Source: Desulfovibrio gilichinskyi
Lineage (GTDB): Bacteria > Desulfobacterota > Desulfovibrionia > Desulfovibrionales > Desulfovibrionaceae
Length of the DNA: 64,000 nucleotides
Assembly (NCBI RefSeq): GCF_900177375.1
Contig: NZ_FWZU01000003.1
Span: forward strand, 124,001-188,000
Direction of reading: 5' to 3'
This document shows positions 59,156-64,000 of this stretch, one piece after another; position 1 is the first letter of the stretch; every line of letters begins with the position of its first letter. The position numbers and the translations under genes are program-made. A model generated the notes under the pieces. The model saw only the letters and a program-made list of their open reading frames with translations. It had not been told where the DNA came from and searched no databases.

Positions 59156-60409
59156 ATGCCTAATGCGTCCACGTGGGATTGGAATCCCGGTAGGCGAGAG
59201 GTCCAGGACATTAGCTCTTGGTCCACCAAATTTGAGTGGGTGGAAGAATTCCACGCTAGTGCCGATGGTGAGAAGGTCGGGGCAGTCGTAAAGACAAGCG
59301 ATGGGGATTTTACTGCTTGCGTTAACGGTCAAGAGTGGGAAGAGAGATATGAAAGGGTTTTTTACCTTAAATTTTCTCCTGACGGCAGACTGACCGGTAT
59401 TACTCAGCAGGATGGTGAATGGACTTTAGCAGTTGACGGCGAACATTGGCCGGAAACATATGGCTATATCTGGAGCACTATGTTCGGTTCCAACGGTTCT
59501 ATTGTCTGTGCTGTTCAGCAGGACGGAGAATACGGCATGGGAATTGACGGTGTTCTCTGGGAAAATCTGTTTGCTAATGCTAACAATTTTACACTTGGAA
59601 GCGACGGCAAGAGTACTGCCGCTGTTGTTCAAGTTACACCTTTAGCTCAGGCTGATATCGAAACCTTTCAAAAAGGTATCTACTCCATTGCTGTGAATGG
59701 CGAAGCTTGGGACAAGGTTTTCATGAACTGTTACACTCCCGTGTTCGACGCAAAGTGTGAGAAAGTGGCTTGTCAGGTTAGAAAGTCACTTTATGATTAC
59801 ACTATCGCTGTAGATGGAAAAATCTGGCAGCGAGAATTTCAATGCGTTTGGGATCCTTGTTTCAACCCTGTTAGCGGAGCAGTCGCTGCTCCTGTCCGTC
59901 TCGGCGGAAAATGGGGTATGGCTCAGGACGGAGAAATTATCTGGCCGGCTGAGTTCGCTCAGTGTTGGCACCAGCAGTTCAGCGCGGACGGCAGTAAGCT
60001 TTGGGCTATTGTTGCAACTTCACTTGGTAAGTTCACTGTAGCTGTAAATGGAACTCCTTGGAACGTTACTGTTCCTGTTGTTATTGATCTGGCTGTCAGT
60101 CCTGACGGAAACCGCGGAGCAGCTCTCGGAAAAACGGACTATGCCTACACTGTGATGTGTGACGGAAAAGTCTGGAACGATTCTTATGCTATGGCCTGGA
60201 AGCCTGTTTTCAGTCCTGATAGTACCAAAGTTGCTGCTAAGGTTGAAAAGAACGGTCGTTTTACTGTCGTTCTTGATGGAAAACCTTACGGACAGGATTT
60301 TGAACAATGCTGGGAACCGATTTTCAGCCCATGTTCAACAAAGGTGCTTATCCGTGCGATAGATGGCGGAAAGTTTGTCCGCATCGTAGCTGATGTAAGT
60401 GATTTCTAA
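59156..60409 (+). CDS. tmcD: TmcD, Trp-rich repeat protein of the transmembrane redox complex
   Basis: A 417-residue soluble protein with no signal peptide, made of about nine repeats of 40-50 residues. Each centres on a (V/I)(D/N)G-x-x-W turn (VNGQEW, VDGEHW, IDGVLW, VNGEAW, VDGKIW, VNGTPW, CDGKVW, LDGKPY) followed by a FSPDG-type strand, which gives a WD40-like propeller. It is rich in Trp, as described for TmcD, and lies directly before tmcC, tmcB and tmcA. It is probably a cytoplasmic structural subunit of Tmc. ATG 59156 has GAGGAGG upstream; an earlier GTG at 59102 is not supported. Confidence 0.88.
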   Translation: MPNASTWDWNPGRREVQDISSWSTKFEWVEEFHASADGEKVGAVVKTSDGDFTACVNGQEWEERYERVFYLKFSPDGRLTGITQQDGEWTLAVDGEHWPETYGYIWSTMFGSNGSIVCAVQQDGEYGMGIDGVLWENLFANANNFTLGSDGKSTAAVVQVTPLAQADIETFQKGIYSIAVNGEAWDKVFMNCYTPVFDAKCEKVACQVRKSLYDYTIAVDGKIWQREFQCVWDPCFNPVSGAVAAPVRLGGKWGMAQDGEIIWPAEFAQCWHQQFSADGSKLWAIVATSLGKFTVAVNGTPWNVTVPVVIDLAVSPDGNRGAALGKTDYAYTVMCDGKVWNDSYAMAWKPVFSPDSTKVAAKVEKNGRFTVVLDGKPYGQDFEQCWEPIFSPCSTKVLIRAIDGGKFVRIVADVSDF

Positions 60410-60427
60410 CAGCCGGAGGCAATACGC

Positions 60428-61087
60428 ATGAACTCTTTTTATGCATTCGTAGTAGGCCCTCTGGCGTGGATCGCTTGGGGCGTGTTTATTCTAGGTTCCA
60501 TATACAAGATGGTTTCAATGTACCAGCTTGCTAAAAAGAAGGACGGTTCGTCCTTGCACTATATGAGTTTCAAGTTCGGAATGCGTTCTATTCTGCACTG
60601 GCTCAATCCTGTAGGAACCCTCGGTTGGCAGAGCAATCCTTATACCACTCTGGTAACTTTTGTTTTTCATATCTGTCTTGTCGTTGTTCCATTGTTCCTT
60701 CTGGGACACGTGGTTCTCTGGGATCAGTTCTTCGGCATTAGCTGGCCGACTCTCCCGGATACTGTTGCCGACATCATGGCCATTTTGCTCGTAGCTTGCT
60801 GCGTTTATTTTGGACTGCGCCGCTTTTTGCAGCGTGATGTACGTTTCCTGACTACCGGTAAGGACTGGGTAGCTTTGACTATTCCAGCTTTAACTTTCCT
60901 TTTCGGTATTCTGGCATACCACCAGATCGGAAGCCCCAAGGCAATGCTTATACTGCATATCCTTTGCGGAGAAATTATGCTGATAAGCATTCCTTTCTCC
61001 AGACTCAGTCACATGTTGTTCGGAGTATTTACCAGAGCTTACATGGGGTCCGAGTTCGGCGGAGTACGCCACACAAAGGATTGGTAA
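60428..61087 (+). CDS. tmcC: TmcC, integral membrane cytochrome b subunit
   Basis: A 219-residue protein with about five to six membrane helices (NarI/HdrE-like): hydrophobic stretches near residues 8-28, 75-97, 118-135, 150-168 and 175-195, with His residues positioned in helices (TFVFHICLVVVPLFLLGH, AYHQIG, ILHILCGE, RLSHML) as probable haem b ligands. It should pass electrons across the membrane between periplasmic TmcA and cytoplasmic TmcB. It is 18 bases after tmcD and 25 bases before tmcB. Confidence 0.93.
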   Translation: MNSFYAFVVGPLAWIAWGVFILGSIYKMVSMYQLAKKKDGSSLHYMSFKFGMRSILHWLNPVGTLGWQSNPYTTLVTFVFHICLVVVPLFLLGHVVLWDQFFGISWPTLPDTVADIMAILLVACCVYFGLRRFLQRDVRFLTTGKDWVALTIPALTFLFGILAYHQIGSPKAMLILHILCGEIMLISIPFSRLSHMLFGVFTRAYMGSEFGGVRHTKDW

Positions 61088-61112
61088 CCACATCCCCACA
61101 AGGAGTATTGAA

Positions 61113-62429
61113 ATGACATTCGATAGGAAAATTGAGGATGCCGGGCTCGAGCGGGGCGTGTCCCGTCTGACGCCTGAGCGCATCGAAACAGTTCTTAAGC
61201 AGGTTCTCGAAGGAGAAACCGGAACAAAGCTGAAGCTGTATGCAGAAACCTGCATGCGCTGCGGTATGTGCTCCGAAGCCTGCCATTACTATATGTCCCA
61301 TGACGGTGACCCTTCCTACTCTCCCGCAGGTAAGGTTCATCAGACAATGGGCGAGATATTGCGCAATAATTGTAAAGTAACTCCTGAGTTCGTTTATCAG
61401 ATGGCTCAGATTTCATATACAGAGTGTAACCTCTGTCGCCGCTGTGTTCATTATTGTCCTCTGGGAATTGATACAGGCTACATCATGAGTGTTGTGAGAC
61501 GTATGTGTCACAAATTAGGTGTAACCCCTCAGTATATTCAGGATACTGCGCACAGTCATTCTGCTACAATGAACCAGATGTGGCTTAAAGATGACGAGTG
61601 GATTGATACCCTGCAATGGCAGGAAGATGAAGCAAGAGATGAAATGCCGGAACTTCGCATTCCTTTAGACAAGGAAGGCGCAGAGATATACTATTCCGTT
61701 ATCGCTCCGGAACCTAAATTCCGTACTCAGCTGATTTATCAGGCCGCATTCATTATGAACGCTGCCGGTGTTGATTTCACTATGCCGACTTCGCCGGGCT
61801 GGGACAACTCAGATATGTGTATGTTCACCGGTGATTATGAAATGATGGGTCGTTTAAAGAAAAGCCACTTTGAATCTGCTCTAGATCTTAAGGTTAAACG
61901 TATCGTCATGGGTGAGTGCGGTCACGCATTCCGCTCCGTTTACGATCAGGGTAACCGCTGGGATGGATGGGAAATGTATCCCATTGAAGTAGTTCATTCA
62001 GTAGAGTTTTTCTGGGAACTCATCAGTTCTGGTAAAATTAAAATTCGTGAAAAGTTCCATGAGCCTATCACCATACACGATCCTTGTAACATCATTCGCG
62101 GACGCGGTTTGATGGAAGAGTCCCGCAAACTTGCTCACGCACTTTGCGATAATGTTGTTGAAATGCATCCTAACCTTGAGCACAACTATTGCTGTGCTGC
62201 AGGCGGAGGCGTTATCAACTGTGGACCTCCGTTTAAGAATGTCCGCATGAAAGGTAACAGGATTAAGGCTGAGCAGTTAAAAGCCACCGGCGTAAAGACT
62301 ATCCTTGCGCCTTGTCATAACTGCCACGGTGGGCTTGAGGATTTAGTCCATTACTATGAACTTGGCATGGATATAAAATTCTTCGGCGATCTGATCTTTG
62401 ATCTGATGGAAAAGCCTGAAGTGGAATAG
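61113..62429 (+). CDS. tmcB: TmcB, HdrD-like iron-sulfur protein
   Basis: A 438-residue cytoplasmic protein. Two 4Fe-4S motifs appear at residues 47-110 ([14 protein letters not shown] and [14 protein letters not shown]). One canonical CCG (Cys-rich) domain lies near the C terminus: [26 protein letters not shown] and APCHNCHGG. An earlier candidate region (GECGHAF) is only partial. CCG domains bind the noncubane cluster of heterodisulfide reductases. It should exchange electrons with a cytoplasmic partner via TmcC, possibly a thiol-disulfide or other acceptor, which is not known here. Confidence 0.94.
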   Translation: MTFDRKIEDAGLERGVSRLTPERIETVLKQVLEGETGTKLKLYAETCMRCGMCSEACHYYMSHDGDPSYSPAGKVHQTMGEILRNNCKVTPEFVYQMAQISYTECNLCRRCVHYCPLGIDTGYIMSVVRRMCHKLGVTPQYIQDTAHSHSATMNQMWLKDDEWIDTLQWQEDEARDEMPELRIPLDKEGAEIYYSVIAPEPKFRTQLIYQAAFIMNAAGVDFTMPTSPGWDNSDMCMFTGDYEMMGRLKKSHFESALDLKVKRIVMGECGHAFRSVYDQGNRWDGWEMYPIEVVHSVEFFWELISSGKIKIREKFHEPITIHDPCNIIRGRGLMEESRKLAHALCDNVVEMHPNLEHNYCCAAGGGVINCGPPFKNVRMKGNRIKAEQLKATGVKTILAPCHNCHGGLEDLVHYYELGMDIKFFGDLIFDLMEKPEVE

Positions 62430-62442
62430 GGGGAAGATTACA

Positions 62443-62847
62443 ATGTTAAAAAGAGTATTAACTGTCGCGGCGGTTGTCGCATGTGTCTTTCTCTATATGA
62501 TTCCAGCATTCTCTCAGGATGAAATCACTTTCCTGAAGGATCCGGCTTTTGTTCATCCGGAAAGACCTGCGGCTCCATTTATGCATGATATGCATAATGA
62601 AAAAGCCGTAATTGATGACTGTGCAACCTGTCACCATGTATGGAAAGACGGAAAGGTTGTTGAAGGTGAAAGCTCCGAAGACCAGAAATGTTCATCCTGT
62701 CATCAGGTTAAAGCTGAAGCAGGCAAAACAAGTCTTCGTAACGCTTATCACAAGCTTTGCATTAACTGTCATATCAAAAAAGACAAAGGACCTGTAACTT
62801 GCGCCGGATGTCATCCAGACGGCGGAGCTGCTCCTGCCGGGCATTAG
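62443..62847 (+). CDS. tmcA: TmcA, type II tetraheme cytochrome c3
   Basis: A 134-residue periplasmic cytochrome with a signal peptide (residues 1-25, ending PAFSQD) and four CxxCH haem-binding motifs: CATCHH, CSSCHQ, CINCHI and CAGCHP. Extra His residues ([15 protein letters not shown]) provide axial ligands. The acidic type II cytochrome c3 accepts electrons from the type I c3 pool and hydrogenases and hands them to the Tmc membrane complex. It is 13 bases after tmcB and ends at a strong terminator. Confidence 0.95.
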   Translation: MLKRVLTVAAVVACVFLYMIPAFSQDEITFLKDPAFVHPERPAAPFMHDMHNEKAVIDDCATCHHVWKDGKVVEGESSEDQKCSSCHQVKAEAGKTSLRNAYHKLCINCHIKKDKGPVTCAGCHPDGGAAPAGH

Positions 62848-62876
62848 TCTGGGATTGACTCATTAATTGATTAAAG

Positions 62877-62911
62877 AAAGCCGCCTTTCCATATGGAAAG
62901 GCGGCTTTTAA
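62877..62911 (+). terminator. Rho-independent terminator
   Basis: AAAGCCGCCTTTCC and GGAAAGGCGGCTTT form a perfect 14-base stem with a four-base loop. It closes the tmc operon. Confidence 0.93.
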
Positions 62912-62942
62912 GTTAATGTGCTTTGGAGTATAGAAATAATAT

Positions 62943-64000
62943 ATGAAGAAGTTGTTTTTAATAAATTGCCGCAAGCCTATGGTTGATGCGTTCAAAGCTG
63001 CGGGACATGACGTTCGCTGTATTTATACTACGGTCCGCGAAGTGGATGTTTTATATGAACTGGAGAAACTTGAGTTTGCACCGGATATACTTTTGCAACA
63101 GGAATCTCTTGGCTGCCGAGTTTTTTTAAACGGGCTGGCGTCAATTGACTGTGTCCGTTTGTTCTGGTCCGTTGATACTCATATGAATATGCATTGGCAT
63201 GGTTTGTATGGATCAATGTTCGACGGGGTGCTGACGACTCAGAAAAGATATGTTTCAGCTCTTGAAAAAGTTTGTACTGCTGAAATTTGCTGGGTTCCTT
63301 GGATGGGTGGCAGGCTTGGGCCGGAAACCGGAACTGAACCGGGACTCATTCCATATACTAAACGTAAACATGATATGACTTTTGTAGGTAGAGTTTCCCC
63401 GCAGAGACCCTCCAGGAAGTTGTTTGTCGATTTTTTGAAAGGCAACTACAATTTGAATCTTGTGGATGGACTTAATTATTCTGAGATGATGTCTCTTTAT
63501 AAGCAAACCAAAATTGTTCCTAACGAAGCTCTTTTCGGTGAAGTAAATTTCAGACTGTTTGAAGCGTGCTCCTGCGGATGCGCCGTGGTAACTCCCTTTG
63601 TAGGTGATGAACTTGGCGAACTTTTTGAAATAGGTAAAGAAATAGCCGTTTATAATGATGTACTGGAGCTGAAAGATATACTTGATAGATTTCGCAATAA
63701 CCCTAAGCTGGCCGCAGAAATGGGGCTTGCTGCTTATGAACGGGTTTTGCGTGACCATATGCCTGCTGACAGGGGGAATAGAATTTTGGATTTTGCGTAT
63801 GGATTAACCCCTCGCAGTATTGATGAATCAGATAATACTTTTTTACTTACACAGATTAAGGCTGTGCTTGCAGAAGCCGGGGATACTACTGTTACCTGGA
63901 GAAATGTGGTTGAACTTTTAATGGTTTCAAGCCCCGGCGTACCCAGAGATACTATTCTGTTTCGGATTTTAGCGAAAGAAAGTATGACAAGTGAATTTTT
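62943..64000 (+). CDS. CgeB-like glycosyltransferase, cut by the window end
   Basis: The frame from ATG 62943 runs open to the last base (about 352 codons), so the gene is truncated by the window. The N-terminal part (MKKLFLINCRKPMVDAFKAAG, PDILLQQES, RLFWSVDTHMNMHW) and the later block EVNFRLFEACSCGCAVVTPFVGDELGELFEIGKEI resemble the DUF3880/Glyco_trans_1_2 family (CgeB-like), with the typical glycosyltransferase group 1 E-A-x-x-CGxAVVT motif. A sugar-transfer role, perhaps flagellin or surface modification, is possible. No strong ribosome site is near the start. Confidence 0.82.
   Translation, partial: MKKLFLINCRKPMVDAFKAAGHDVRCIYTTVREVDVLYELEKLEFAPDILLQQESLGCRVFLNGLASIDCVRLFWSVDTHMNMHWHGLYGSMFDGVLTTQKRYVSALEKVCTAEICWVPWMGGRLGPETGTEPGLIPYTKRKHDMTFVGRVSPQRPSRKLFVDFLKGNYNLNLVDGLNYSEMMSLYKQTKIVPNEALFGEVNFRLFEACSCGCAVVTPFVGDELGELFEIGKEIAVYNDVLELKDILDRFRNNPKLAAEMGLAAYERVLRDHMPADRGNRILDFAYGLTPRSIDESDNTFLLTQIKAVLAEAGDTTVTWRNVVELLMVSSPGVPRDTILFRILAKESMTSEF

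Noticed and set aside
1-64000. CRISPR arrays, insertion sequences, prophage or tRNA/rRNA genes
   Set aside because: The only repeated structures seen are isolated terminator hairpins and operators. No regularly spaced repeats, transposase frames, terminal inverted repeats or cloverleaf sequences were noticed.

Overview
The window looks like a chromosomal segment of a low-GC sulfate-reducing bacterium of the Desulfovibrionaceae (marine Desulfovibrio / Maridesulfovibrio type). This is an inference from gene content: a complete tmc transmembrane redox complex with its type II tetraheme cytochrome c3, a six-gene Ech [NiFe] hydrogenase operon, a TRAP transporter, an ADP-forming acyl-CoA synthetase beside a DRTGG-domain protein, and many ferredoxin-type proteins. 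I saw no transposase, phage structural gene, CRISPR array, tRNA or rRNA, so it reads as core chromosome with a scatter of lineage-specific small genes.

Layout. 1-7 kb: an exported FG-GAP protein, a DctPQM TRAP transporter, a pseudouridine synthase, and a DUF2975/Xre pair under its own probable operator. 7-12.2 kb (minus strand): echABCDEF. 12.4-16 kb: an NlpC/P60 lipoprotein, small basic and zinc-ribbon proteins, and purB. 16-20.7 kb: a peptidoglycan-trimming operon. It joins a Csd6/Pgp2-like L,D-transpeptidase-fold protein, an unknown coiled-coil membrane protein and a Csd4/Pgp1-like M99 carboxypeptidase whose metal site carries Gln. This is a plausible cell-curvature module. 20.8-34.6 kb: mixed metabolism and regulation, including a DDAH-like hydrolase, a P-loop-less shikimate-kinase-like protein, an ECF T+A pair without an S component, a receiver with Lys at the phospho-Asp site, Tex, ArsR with an iron-sulfur flavoprotein, and a MocR regulator divergent from azlCD. 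34.8-47.5 kb: a DUF401 permease, cyclophilin, an HD-GYP response regulator, a ferredoxin-type protein, a STAS fusion of unknown function, an amino-acid-type binding protein, leucyl aminopeptidase, asparaginase, typA and thyX.

47.5-50.6 kb: a roughly 970-base AT-rich non-coding region holding an inverted pair of DnaA boxes, then dnaA, then a paralogue that keeps a DnaA domain I and a degenerate domain IV but lacks the AAA+ motor. dnaN is not adjacent. 50.7-55 kb (minus): a PIN-PhoH protein, then a chain of a degenerate HD-GYP protein, mobA and moeA with overlapping genes. 55.5-62.9 kb: the ADP-forming acyl-CoA synthetase and DRTGG pair, then tmcDCBA. The window ends inside a CgeB-like glycosyltransferase.

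How the genes fit together. Ech (membrane, H2/ferredoxin/ion gradient) and Tmc (periplasmic cytochrome c3 pool to cytoplasmic HdrD-like Fe-S protein) are both energy-conserving routes of sulfate reducers. The acyl-CoA synthetase (ADP-forming) would add ATP from acyl-CoA, and MobA/MoeA make molybdenum cofactor. The strongest candidates for something undescribed are the AAA+-less DnaA paralogue next to dnaA, the unknown membrane protein between the two predicted shape hydrolases, the STAS fusion protein, and several degenerate regulators. All functional calls come from reading motifs and were not checked by database search.
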